From a bacterium (GTDB lineage Bacteria; Bacillota_A; Clostridia; Lachnospirales; Lachnospiraceae), in NCBI GenBank assembly GCA_004562915.1, contig SFQZ01000013.1, forward strand, positions 1 to 47,021: 47,021 bases of DNA. The letters are read 5' to 3'. A program made the translations under genes and the position numbers. Under the pieces are notes generated by a model. The model did not search any database. It had not been told where the DNA came from and worked only from the letters and a program-made list of their open reading frames with translations. Shown here piece by piece: positions 32,795 to 41,352 of the stretch. The stretch's first letter is position 1; each line of letters begins with the position of its first letter.

Positions 32795-34714
32795 TTATCT
32801 TTTTTTCACAAGCATCCATGCTGCCATTTTGCTTTCTTTTGTCCAAAGTTTGCCTGCGGATGCATAATCCGTCACATGCATTCTGTTCCCATCGGTAAGA
32901 GGAACCTCCAGCTCCAATATATTTTCATATACGGCAATTTTCTTTTCCGGAAATGTTATGTCCACATATCCATCCTCTCTTATGAAAATATCCACGGGTT
33001 CATCTACACTGTAACCCAGTCTGTTTTCCTGCGCCAGAATCACCGGACCTCTTCTGAGCGCTATATGATTTTTTGCTGTGGGATCCTCTTCATCATACGT
33101 AGGAATCATGTAATTGGCTCCCCAGACCACCTTGTTCATCAGCACCTGATGACCATAGGATACCGGATATATCACTTTTGTCCGCATGTCCAGCTGCAGT
33201 TCCACAACATCTCCTGTATGCCAGCTTCTGCCTATTTTTGTATAACCGTTCTCCGCTGCCACCCTCTCACCATTTACTGCCACCTCTGTCTGTACGCTCC
33301 ATGCAGGAATTCTGATCAACAGTTCAAACCATTCGGTCTTTTCCATATCTATCGAAATCTTTATCCTGCCGCTGACCGGATAGGTAGTTTCCGTCCGGAA
33401 AATCAATTGATTGCCGGAGGAAGTAATGGTCTGCATACTGCCATCTATAAACAGATTGATGACAAATCCCTGCCTTGAAGAAAGCATTGCCATCCTGGGG
33501 ACCAGACCAAGACCGGCAGAGCCAATACATGCGCAGCACCCGTAGTAATGGTTATCACTCATAACTTTCAATCCTCCAATTCCATTTCCTCTGGTACCGG
33601 CAGTAAGAGGGCTATAGCTGTCAAAAGGCAATGGTTCCATACTCCAGTCAGGATGATTTTTCAGAATCGTTGGTTCAATCACTTTTTCCGTATTGATTGC
33701 TCCCAGATATGCATTATATAAGGATATCTCAAAAGCATCCACATATTTTGCCTCTCCGGTCAGAAGCGTCATCTGATAAAAGAATTTCATCATAGTAACA
33801 GTCACACAGGTTTCCTGCATGATCACGCCATTATTGGTATTGGCCTGTCTTACTGAGGAATGATCAAATAATTCGTGGGTGCATCCGCAGCAGCCGATAA
33901 TCGTAAAATCACTTTCCAGAATCTTATTGGCAAAACTTACGATACTTGTTTTATATTTTTCAATTCCCGTCACACGATAATATTCCAGTAGTCCTTCAAA
34001 GCAGGATGTCATCTCATATGCTTTCGTGACCGGATATTGATATGGATATAGCTTATCTTCATATGCAAGATCAAAAATATTGACAACATCCGTTCCGCCG
34101 CATTCCACAATATAAGAAGCAAAATCCAGATATTTCTCTTCTTTTGTAAGACGATACAGCCGCACAACAGGCTCCAGCAATGACGAGGAATTCAATCCCC
34201 TCCAGTGACGTGTCGCTTTGGTGAGCAGGAGCTTTCCTTTGGCCGGATCACCGATCTTTGTCATAATGTAATCCACCTGGCGGCACATACTTTTGATAAT
34301 TCTGTCACTTAAAACCGTATCCTTACAAATCTCAAGAAAATACTGCATACCGAGCAGCACATATTTTCGTCCCCAGATATCCCATCCATCAAATTCATGA
34401 TCTATGCCATAGCTGCTGATTCTTCCGTACTCATCCTGTGTGGAAAGCATGTCTTCCACGGAATCTTTCAATACTTGATACAATGTTTCATCCTCAGAAT
34501 ACGCATATATAAAACATGCGCCCCGCATCATCTTGCCCCAGTATTCTCCTCTCCATCCGGCATCATAGTCCGCATCTTCCTTAAACTGCTGCACAAATCT
34601 TTTCCACAGATCTGTCCTTAAAAGCTGAAATTCCTCTATATACCGAACGTACTGATCCATCATACCGTGAAATTTGCAGTGATTTCCTGCTCCTGCTTCA
34701 AAAACATTTCTCAT
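32795..34714 (-). CDS. GH127-family beta-L-arabinofuranosidase-like enzyme
   Basis: This enzyme of about 639 aa belongs to the DUF1680/GH127 group, which releases beta-L-arabinofuranose from plant glycans. The zinc-thiolate catalytic set of HypBA1 (Glu, Cys, Cys, Cys) is visible as QETC (Glu301, Cys303) and YGCCAC (Cys393, Cys394), so catalysis is likely kept. It has an (alpha/alpha) barrel and C-terminal beta domains and no signal peptide, fitting a cytoplasmic enzyme fed by a transporter. No sugar transporter is adjacent. The start is uncertain: the ATG at 34714 has GGGAGG at 11 nt, and one at 34738 is possible. Confidence 0.82.
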   Translation of the reverse strand: MRNVFEAGAGNHCKFHGMMDQYVRYIEEFQLLRTDLWKRFVQQFKEDADYDAGWRGEYWGKMMRGACFIYAYSEDETLYQVLKDSVEDMLSTQDEYGRISSYGIDHEFDGWDIWGRKYVLLGMQYFLEICKDTVLSDRIIKSMCRQVDYIMTKIGDPAKGKLLLTKATRHWRGLNSSSLLEPVVRLYRLTKEEKYLDFASYIVECGGTDVVNIFDLAYEDKLYPYQYPVTKAYEMTSCFEGLLEYYRVTGIEKYKTSIVSFANKILESDFTIIGCCGCTHELFDHSSVRQANTNNGVIMQETCVTVTMMKFFYQMTLLTGEAKYVDAFEISLYNAYLGAINTEKVIEPTILKNHPDWSMEPLPFDSYSPLTAGTRGNGIGGLKVMSDNHYYGCCACIGSAGLGLVPRMAMLSSRQGFVINLFIDGSMQTITSSGNQLIFRTETTYPVSGRIKISIDMEKTEWFELLIRIPAWSVQTEVAVNGERVAAENGYTKIGRSWHTGDVVELQLDMRTKVIYPVSYGHQVLMNKVVWGANYMIPTYDEEDPTAKNHIALRRGPVILAQENRLGYSVDEPVDIFIREDGYVDITFPEKKIAVYENILELEVPLTDGNRMHVTDYASAGKLWTKESKMAAWMLVKKR

Positions 34715-34949
34715 GAACTTTTCTACCTCCCTTTTCATCCTGTAGTGAACCTTATCCTCATTGTACCACGTATACAGAAGAATTACATTTCAAAATCTAA
34801 CCTTTATACTGGTATATAATATCCAACCGTGATAAACTGTTTTTAAATTATTCTGCTTTTGGAATTATATAAAGAAATGAAAAACCTGAAAGTGAGATGT
34901 GCATATGATAGATAATAAGAAACCCTCTGACCATGTAAAGGAGCATATG

Positions 34950-35636
34950 ATGCGCCCTATTGCCCATATTTGCAGTGATTTTCCGACAAAATTCGGCATT
35001 CCCCGGCAAAGCGGACTCATACCTTCCCTTCACTCTGTCATTGTTTTTGAACCGGAATACAGAATTGCAGATGCCCTGCGGGGGCTGGAGGAATTTTCTC
35101 ATCTCTGGCTGATCTGGGAGTTTTCTGAAGCCGTAAGAGAAACCTGGTCTCCTACCGTACGCCCGCCCCGGCTGGGCGGCAACATAAGGAAAGGGGTCTT
35201 TGCCACCCGCTCTCCCTTCCGCCCCAATCCGATCGGACTGTCCTGCGTCCGTTTGGAATCCATCGAATGGGACACTCCTCAGGGTGCCGTCCTTCATGTG
35301 ACAGGTGCAGATCTGATGAATGGAACTCCCATCTATGACATCAAACCTTACATTCCTTACGCAGACTGTCACCCGGATGCCAAAGGCAGCTTTGCCGATA
35401 CTCATAAAGATGATGCGCTTTCTGTCCATATCTCCGACGAACTGAAAAATCAGATACCACCGGAGCATCTGGAAGCATTGATCGATATACTTGCCCATGA
35501 TCCCCGCCCTGCCTATCACAACGATCCGGAACGAATTTACGGTTTTCCTTTTGCTGGGATGGAAGTGAAATTTCAGGTGTGCGAAAATCGCCTGGAGGTG
35601 TGCAAAATCGAAATGATTGAACCCATGATGCTTTAA
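34950..35636 (+). CDS. trmO: tRNA t6A37 N6-methyltransferase TrmO
   Basis: This 228-aa SAM-dependent enzyme would methylate threonylcarbamoyl-adenosine at position 37 of a tRNA. TrmO/TsaA features are clear: PIAHICSDFPTKFGIPRQSG at the start, the SPFRPNPIGLS catalytic segment and GADLMNGTPIYDIKPYIPY. The ATG at 34950 is chosen because AAAGGAG lies 6 nt upstream and matches family starts; the frame is open to 34899. It converges on the kinase gene of the RiPP-like cassette, and the two stop codons overlap by 4 nt. Confidence 0.93.
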   Translation: MRPIAHICSDFPTKFGIPRQSGLIPSLHSVIVFEPEYRIADALRGLEEFSHLWLIWEFSEAVRETWSPTVRPPRLGGNIRKGVFATRSPFRPNPIGLSCVRLESIEWDTPQGAVLHVTGADLMNGTPIYDIKPYIPYADCHPDAKGSFADTHKDDALSVHISDELKNQIPPEHLEALIDILAHDPRPAYHNDPERIYGFPFAGMEVKFQVCENRLEVCKIEMIEPMML

Positions 35637-36487
35637 TTTTCTTCAATAAAGAGTACATTTTCTAAACATTTGACTGCATTTTCTGTCATGTCGCAAGTAA
35701 GCTGATAAACCGGAACCTGCCTGATCAAATCTTCTATGATATCCATGGCACACATTACAAATTCATGGTTCCACTGGTTAACTGTAACCTGCGAATAAAG
35801 CTGTGAAAATGCCTGAACAGGAGACAGCTTCTCTATCTGATTTTCTTTACCCTGCTGCAGCATCACAATTGCATGGACAGGTGTATCTTCCAGCTTACAA
35901 ATATCAGAAGAACCACAGACCGGCCATCCACCGGCTGTCCACTGCCCATTTATTTTTTGCAGAAGGGCACGGTCTCCATTGACTGTCCGGCTTCCCCGAT
36001 ATCGTTCCCACAATTCTGCCTGTGTGGATTTTCCTGTCCCAGATGGAGCTGAAAACAGAATCGCTTTTTCCTGATATACCATATAGGCACAGTGGAGGAT
36101 CAGACAATTATGTGTTATCACCCGTCGCTCCAACGCAAACAAAGATACAAACACCGGATCAATATGCAGATCTGTTATTTCCCGAACCGCCAGCAGTACT
36201 TCCGCCTGCCGATCAGACACTTCCTGATAACAGGCATAATAGTTATTTTGTCCTTTGATTCCGATCAGACGACTTTCCCCGGCAGTAGTTTTATAGACGG
36301 TAAGATCAGACCGCCTTGCAATAATTCTGCCCTCCGGCAAAGGAAGTTGATCCGTAATACGAATTTGATATGTATATTCCGGTCTTCCCTGCTTTCTCTC
36401 AAACAAAAGAAAATTATCCGGAAGCAAAAGTTCTTCCGGACAAATCAAAGAAAAAACGAAATTTCCAATCTGAAAGATCCTATTCAT
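35633..36487 (-). CDS. HprK-like serine kinase of the RiPP-like cassette
   Basis: This 284-aa protein has a P-loop FSAPSGTGKST (145-155) followed by NGDRALL, the pattern of HPr-kinase-like domains, with a preceding segment HCAYMVYQEKAIL seen in relatives that sit in peptide-modification loci. HprK-like kinases phosphorylate the C-terminal serine of some lasso peptides, and one (ScmC) occurs in the SynChlorMet cassette. It is not true HPr kinase, lacking that protein's N-terminal domain. It overlaps the radical SAM gene by 8 nt. Role in modifying the 132-aa peptide is inferred. Confidence 0.78.
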   Translation of the reverse strand: MNRIFQIGNFVFSLICPEELLLPDNFLLFERKQGRPEYTYQIRITDQLPLPEGRIIARRSDLTVYKTTAGESRLIGIKGQNNYYACYQEVSDRQAEVLLAVREITDLHIDPVFVSLFALERRVITHNCLILHCAYMVYQEKAILFSAPSGTGKSTQAELWERYRGSRTVNGDRALLQKINGQWTAGGWPVCGSSDICKLEDTPVHAIVMLQQGKENQIEKLSPVQAFSQLYSQVTVNQWNHEFVMCAMDIIEDLIRQVPVYQLTCDMTENAVKCLENVLFIEEN

Positions 36488-37589
36488 AATTCTTTACCTC
36501 CTGCAAAAGCAGTCTGTAATATTCTTCCGAATATCTACACAGATAATCCGGTATTCCATTATAAGTACCGGTTTCCAATAAAGCACCTGCAGCACAGATT
36601 TTACACAGGGGACGAAGACTGCACTTTGTACAGATCGGGTTAATTCGAATTTCCCGTGTTCCTGAGCAGACTTCCTTCCATGCATTTTCAAATCCGATTT
36701 CAAAAACCGGCGCAGACGGTTCTGTCATCATTACACAGGGACGCATCTCTCCTTGCCAGTTAACTGTAAAGGAACAGTTTCCTGCAAGGCAGGATACATG
36801 GTCATCTCCTCGAGGAAAATCCGGATTCTGTACCCTTTCTATACTCTGGCAGATATATTGCTTGTAAAAATCTTCTGATAACTGAATCTTCAGTGCTTTT
36901 AGCGAAGTTTGGGCAGCCTCCTCCGGAGTCACTCGCGTCTGCGGTGCATAAGAATAAACTCTTTCCCGCGTACCGGGCATCATATAGGGATCGATATGAA
37001 CAGGAACATCCAGCTGCTTACCAATATCAAAGATCTTCTCCAGGCTGCTGCAGTTTACTTTTGTGATACTGCAGCTGATTTTCACATCTACTTTTTGTTC
37101 TCTGAGAAGCCGAACCGCCCGAATGGTTTTATCAAACCCATCCGGATAATGACATAGTTTCTCATAAGACTCTTCATCAGCTCCATAGAGAGTAATATTG
37201 ATACGTCTTGGTTTGTACATTCCAAAGAATGCCGCCCATTCCTCATCAATAAGCGTTGCATTTGTATTGATTGTCAAAATCATTCCCATCTGCTTTAGTT
37301 CTCGATAAAGCTTTTTAAAATCAGGAAACAGCAGCGGTTCTCCTCCGGTCAGCAACAGAAATAATACCCCCGCCTGTTCCATCTGGTGGGCCAGCTCCAG
37401 CCACTCTTCTACTGTGCGAAGACGACCCTTTTTCTCCATCTCTTCCCGGCTCAAACGAACATAACACATATCACAGTTCATGTTGCAGAGAGGGAGAAGC
37501 TCCAGGCTTCCTGTGATCGGAACCCGCTGTTGCTTCGCCTTTTTTATCATCATTTGTTCCAAGGAAGATGTATCATCCATAAAATCCAT
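36480..37589 (-). CDS. Radical SAM/SPASM peptide-modifying enzyme
   Basis: This 369-aa enzyme has the radical SAM cluster motif CNMNCDMC (Cys35, Cys39, Cys42), the TGGEPLLFPDF segment for SAM binding, and a C-terminal SPASM domain with a run of cysteines (from CLAGNC through CTKCSLRPLCKIC to YLCRYSEE) for extra iron-sulfur clusters. PqqE- and sactionine-type relatives make C-C or C-S bonds in peptides. The adjacent PqqD-like protein fits this role. AGGAG precedes the ATG. A terminator-like hairpin lies between it and the candidate precursor, a usual way to make less enzyme than peptide. Confidence 0.9.
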   Translation of the reverse strand: MDFMDDTSSLEQMMIKKAKQQRVPITGSLELLPLCNMNCDMCYVRLSREEMEKKGRLRTVEEWLELAHQMEQAGVLFLLLTGGEPLLFPDFKKLYRELKQMGMILTINTNATLIDEEWAAFFGMYKPRRINITLYGADEESYEKLCHYPDGFDKTIRAVRLLREQKVDVKISCSITKVNCSSLEKIFDIGKQLDVPVHIDPYMMPGTRERVYSYAPQTRVTPEEAAQTSLKALKIQLSEDFYKQYICQSIERVQNPDFPRGDDHVSCLAGNCSFTVNWQGEMRPCVMMTEPSAPVFEIGFENAWKEVCSGTREIRINPICTKCSLRPLCKICAAGALLETGTYNGIPDYLCRYSEEYYRLLLQEVKNYE

Positions 37590-37609
37590 AATATCTTTCT
37601 CCTATGAAG

Positions 37610-37639
37610 AAAAAGGATCGGAACACGATGCTCCGATCC
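37610..37639 (-). terminator. Attenuating hairpin between candidate precursor and radical SAM genes
   Basis: A perfect 8-bp stem (37615-37622 with 37632-37639) is followed by five T on the minus strand. It lies between two genes of the same cassette, upstream of the radical SAM gene's ribosome binding site. Partial termination here would favour the peptide gene. Confidence 0.8.
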
Positions 37640-37678
37640 TCTATTAATAACAAAACTACTATTAGATATAGGCTACAA

Positions 37679-38077
37679 TCAAGACTTCTCAGTAACCCAG
37701 CTGTCCATATCGAGATTTGTAGTACAATGAATATTATGCCCATCTTCTCCACGCCAAATAATCACTGGCAACGCTTCTCCTACAGGATATCCCAAAACAT
37801 TCTTTTTCATATATCCTGCAATAAATTCATCTTTAGTACTTGCTTCATGAGTTATAGAACAAGCACCATAATAACCTAATGCTACATCATCACTTGTTCC
37901 CATTACTCCATCCTTGCCATTAGTAAATACAGTAGAAGCTGTTAATCCCGTTCCATATTTGGTAGAAGCATCACATACAAATTTATACACTTTATTCTTA
38001 TCCCCACATGCTGCCACATATTCATTGGCAATAAACTCCTGCACTGAAATTCTTGGTTCTTCCCATGTCTTTCTCAT
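37679..38077 (-). CDS. Candidate RiPP precursor / small substrate protein
   Basis: This 132-aa protein starts MRKTWEEPRISVQEFIANEY followed by VAACG; the W..P...V..F..NEYVA.C pattern is one I recall from small Clostridia proteins of unknown role, and may act as a leader recognised by the PqqD-like protein. It has four Cys (24, 35, 73, 118), is Gly/Thr/Ser-rich in the middle and ends in WVTEKS with a C-terminal Ser. No signal peptide is evident. It begins 1 bp after the PqqD-like gene. It is long for a RiPP precursor, so it could instead be a modified protein. Confidence 0.6.
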   Translation of the reverse strand: MRKTWEEPRISVQEFIANEYVAACGDKNKVYKFVCDASTKYGTGLTASTVFTNGKDGVMGTSDDVALGYYGACSITHEASTKDEFIAGYMKKNVLGYPVGEALPVIIWRGEDGHNIHCTTNLDMDSWVTEKS

Positions 38078-38078
38078 A

Positions 38079-38465
38079 TTACACTACCTCCTCTAAAATC
38101 CTATATCTTAAGGTCTCTTCCACAAAACGATATGTAGCATTGCGAATGGTTTCCTCTGTTGCATCATATTCCTGCATACCTTTTTTGACTACATCTTCGA
38201 TTGTACTGGGGTACAGGAATGCTTTCCAAAGAAAAACTGCTGTATCGTTTGGCGCCATTACCGCATTTGTAATCAAGCTTTCCTCATCTACAGGGATAAT
38301 TGCATACTCCCCTGCAATCTCCCGCAGGATATATCCTGATCTTATACGATACCTCTTATTTTCTTCCGTATTATTATCGTTTTTAAGATGCTCATCCAGC
38401 TTATCCCCACTTAATTCGCCGGAATTATCAGTAAAAGGGAACTCGAGTTTCATATTTTCGTTCAT
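38079..38465 (-). CDS. PqqD-like peptide-recognition protein
   Basis: This 128-aa protein has a charged, probably disordered N-terminus (about 1-38) and a C-terminal PqqD-like fold: SGYILREIAGEYAIIPV, then NDTAVFLWKAF and helices IEDVVKKGMQEY and FVEETLRYRIL. PqqD proteins bind leader peptides and present them to radical SAM enzymes. It is the first gene of the cassette, with GAAGAGGTG before the ATG and a consensus promoter upstream. Confidence 0.82.
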   Translation of the reverse strand: MNENMKLEFPFTDNSGELSGDKLDEHLKNDNNTEENKRYRIRSGYILREIAGEYAIIPVDEESLITNAVMAPNDTAVFLWKAFLYPSTIEDVVKKGMQEYDATEETIRNATYRFVEETLRYRILEEVV

Positions 38466-38549
38466 ATTTCACCTCTTCCCGACTAAAATGTTATTAGAAA
38501 AAGGGATTAACGCATATAATACACCCTTTATCGATTCCTGTCACCGCAT

Positions 38550-38578
38550 ATTATAAGCGAATTTCACATATAAATCAA
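38550..38578 (-). promoter_or_regulatory. Promoter of the RiPP-like cassette
   Basis: TTGATT, a 17-nt spacer and a perfect TATAAT, about 85 bp before the PqqD-like gene. The rest of the 217-bp gap to dapL holds no gene. Confidence 0.75.
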
Positions 38579-38682
38579 GGGGTTTTTGGAAAATTTTAAA
38601 TATACTTTGAATAGTAACACATAGGGGACAGGCGATACTTTCTAAGTCTGCTAACTTTCTATTCACAAAATATCTGTGTGGC

Positions 38683-39882
38683 TTAAGAAAAAAGCACTTT
38701 TAATCTCTTCATCGCCTCAACCGTGTTTTCATATGTTCCAAATGAAGTCAGACGGAAATAATTCTTTCCATTCTCACCAAATCCGGCACCAGGTGTTCCT
38801 ACCACCTGAATATTTTCCAGCAGATAGTCAAAACAAGTCCAGGAATCCATTCCATTCGGGCATTCAAACCAGATATATGGGGAATGATTGCCGCCGGTAA
38901 AACGAATTCCCAGCTCGGTCAGTGTATCAGCGATTACTTTTGCATTCTTCTTATAATACTGCAGGTTTTCCTGACACTCTTTGATTCCTTCCTCTGAAAA
39001 TACTTTTGCTGCAGCATGCTGTACAATATAAGAGGTTCCGTTGTACTTGGTACACTGACGTCTGTTCCACATAGCATTCATGGACATCTCCACACCTGTG
39101 GAGGATTTGAATACCAGTTCTTTCGGAACTACCGTGTAACCACAGCGGGTTCCGGTAAATCCTGCCGTCTTGGACAGAGAACAAAATTCAATCGCACATT
39201 TCTTTGCACCTTCAATAGCAAAAATACTTCTCGGAAGCTCCGGATCAGAGATAAATGCTTCATATGCGGAGTCAAACAGAATCACTGCTTCATTTTTCAG
39301 TGCGTAATCCACCCACTCTTTTAACTGCTCTTTATTGTAGCAGGCACCTGTAGGATTGTTGGGAGAGCAAAGGTAAATTACATCCGCATGCTGGCTACGA
39401 TCCGGCATCGGCAGAAAATTATTCTCTGCATTACCACTGATAAAAGTAACCTGATTGCCGCACATGATGTTGGTGTCCACATATACCGGATAAACGGGAT
39501 CCGGAATCAGAATTACATTTCCCTTACCGAACAGATCGGTAATATTTCCGGTGTCACTTTTCGCACCGTCTGAAACGAAGATGGATGTTGGATCCACATC
39601 CACACCATTTTTCTTATAATAATCCGCAATGGCCTGTCTTGTGTCCGCGTACCCCTGCTCAGGTCCATATCCTTTAAAAGTAGCGGAATCTGCCATGGCA
39701 TCCACACCTTCATGGAGTGCTTTCAAGACACAGTCACAAAGTGGTCGGGTAACATCACCGATTCCCAGACGAATCACCGGTTTGTCCGGATGCTTCTCTG
39801 TGTAAGCAGCAGTACGATGGGCTATTTCAGAAAACAGATAACTGTCCTTTAACTGCAGATAATTTTCATTTAATTTTGGCAT
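38683..39882 (-). CDS. dapL: LL-diaminopimelate aminotransferase
   Basis: This 399-aa fold-I PLP enzyme makes LL-diaminopimelate directly from tetrahydrodipicolinate, a shortcut in lysine and peptidoglycan synthesis. DapL features include the start MPKLNENYLQLKDSYLFSEI, IRLGIGDVTRPL, YLCSPNNPTGA and the PLP lysine in SLSKTAGFTGTRCGY. It ends the amide-nitrogen block, 39 bp after gatB. The amino-group donor is glutamate, linking it loosely to the glnA cluster. Confidence 0.95.
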   Translation of the reverse strand: MPKLNENYLQLKDSYLFSEIAHRTAAYTEKHPDKPVIRLGIGDVTRPLCDCVLKALHEGVDAMADSATFKGYGPEQGYADTRQAIADYYKKNGVDVDPTSIFVSDGAKSDTGNITDLFGKGNVILIPDPVYPVYVDTNIMCGNQVTFISGNAENNFLPMPDRSQHADVIYLCSPNNPTGACYNKEQLKEWVDYALKNEAVILFDSAYEAFISDPELPRSIFAIEGAKKCAIEFCSLSKTAGFTGTRCGYTVVPKELVFKSSTGVEMSMNAMWNRRQCTKYNGTSYIVQHAAAKVFSEEGIKECQENLQYYKKNAKVIADTLTELGIRFTGGNHSPYIWFECPNGMDSWTCFDYLLENIQVVGTPGAGFGENGKNYFRLTSFGTYENTVEAMKRLKVLFS

Positions 39883-39921
39883 GGCTTTATGTCCCTTTCA
39901 TCATCATTTTCTTAAACGTAT

Positions 39922-41352
39922 TTATAACTTCTTCCTCAGAAGTTCATTCACTTTTGCCGGGTCAGCTTTTCCTTTCATTTTCTTCATAACCTGACCCACC
40001 AGGAAACCGAGTACTTTTTCTTTTCCACTGTGGAATTCTTCCACAGTCTTCGGATTGGCTGCAAGCACCTCATCCACCGCAGTTTCGATCGCTCCGCTGT
40101 CGGATACCATCAAAAGACCTTTTTCTTTCATATAAGAAATCGGCTCCACATCCTCATCCATAATGGCAGCAAATACTTTCTTTGCATTCTGCTGATTGAT
40201 TTCTCCACGCTCAATCGCAAGAATCAGATCTGCCAGATGTTTTGGTGAAAAACTCAAATCTTCCGGTTCCATGGATTTTTCTTTCATGAGACGCATGGTC
40301 TCTCCCATCAGCCAGTTGGCTGCTTTTTTCGGGTTGCCGCAAAATCCGGCTGTCTCTTCAAAGATATCTGCCATATGCTTAGACTGTGTCAGGATATTGG
40401 CATCGTACTCTGAAAGCTCATATTCTTTCTGATACCGGGCAGCTTTCTCTTCCTGAAATTCCGGCTGACGGCTTTTGATTTCATTCATCCATTCTGTGGA
40501 GATGCTTACCGGCTGGAGATCCGGATCCGGGAAATAGCGATAATCCTTGGCATCTTCTTTCGACCGCATCGCATAGGAAGATTCTTTGTTGTCGTCCCAA
40601 CGGCGGGTTTCCTGGATTACCTCTCTTCCTTCTTCCAGAAGTTCGATCTGACGTTCCCGTTCTCCCTCTATGGCGTGGGAAATTGCCTTGAACGAGTTCA
40701 GGTTTTTCATCTCGGTTCTGGTTCCCAGACGACCGCTTCCCACTTCACGGACAGAAAGGTTTACGTCCGCACGCATGGAACCTTCCTGCAGCTTACAGTC
40801 AGAAACTCCCAGATACTGGCAGATCATACGCAGTTTTTCCAGATAAGCGATTACTTCCTCAGAGGTACGCATATCCGGCTCTGACACGATCTCGATCAGC
40901 GGTACACCGCTTCGATTATAGTCAACGAGAGAACAGTCTTCCCATTCATCATGGATCAATTTTCCGGCATCTTCTTCCATATGCATTTCATGGATCCGGA
41001 CTTTTTTCGTTCCTCCGGAAGTCTGAATCTCCAGCCATCCATCATGACAGATCGGCAGATAAAGCTGGGAAATCTGGTAATTCTGCGGATTATCCGGATA
41101 AAAATAGTTTTTCCGGTCAAAGCGACAATACTGATTAATCTGACAGTTGGCTGCAAGCCCCAATGCCAATGCATACTCTACAACTTTTTTATTTAATACA
41201 GGAAGAGAACCAGGCATACCGGTACATACCGGACAGGTATGGGTATTCGGTGCTCCTCCGAATTTTGTAGAACAACCGCAGAAAATTTTTGTCTCTGTAG
41301 CAAGCTCTACATGTACTTCCAGACCAATAACGGTTTCATACTGTTTTGCCAT
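39922..41352 (-). CDS. gatB: Asp-tRNA(Asn)/Glu-tRNA(Gln) amidotransferase subunit B
   Basis: GatB binds misacylated tRNA and phosphorylates it for amidation. The 476-aa product starts YETVIGLEVHVELAT, has the zinc segment CGCS..THTCPVC and the C-terminal YqeY-like tail ending in KADPAKVNELLRKKL. The ATG at 41352 is preferred because AAGGAGG lies 7 nt upstream; a GTG just before it is closer to that site. It overlaps the gatA stop by 1 nt. Confidence 0.96.
   Translation of the reverse strand: MAKQYETVIGLEVHVELATETKIFCGCSTKFGGAPNTHTCPVCTGMPGSLPVLNKKVVEYALALGLAANCQINQYCRFDRKNYFYPDNPQNYQISQLYLPICHDGWLEIQTSGGTKKVRIHEMHMEEDAGKLIHDEWEDCSLVDYNRSGVPLIEIVSEPDMRTSEEVIAYLEKLRMICQYLGVSDCKLQEGSMRADVNLSVREVGSGRLGTRTEMKNLNSFKAISHAIEGERERQIELLEEGREVIQETRRWDDNKESSYAMRSKEDAKDYRYFPDPDLQPVSISTEWMNEIKSRQPEFQEEKAARYQKEYELSEYDANILTQSKHMADIFEETAGFCGNPKKAANWLMGETMRLMKEKSMEPEDLSFSPKHLADLILAIERGEINQQNAKKVFAAIMDEDVEPISYMKEKGLLMVSDSGAIETAVDEVLAANPKTVEEFHSGKEKVLGFLVGQVMKKMKGKADPAKVNELLRKKL

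Noticed and set aside
35633..36487. True HPr kinase/phosphorylase (hprK)
   Set aside because: Only the P-loop domain is similar; the N-terminal domain and HPr-kinase signature are absent, and the context is peptide modification.
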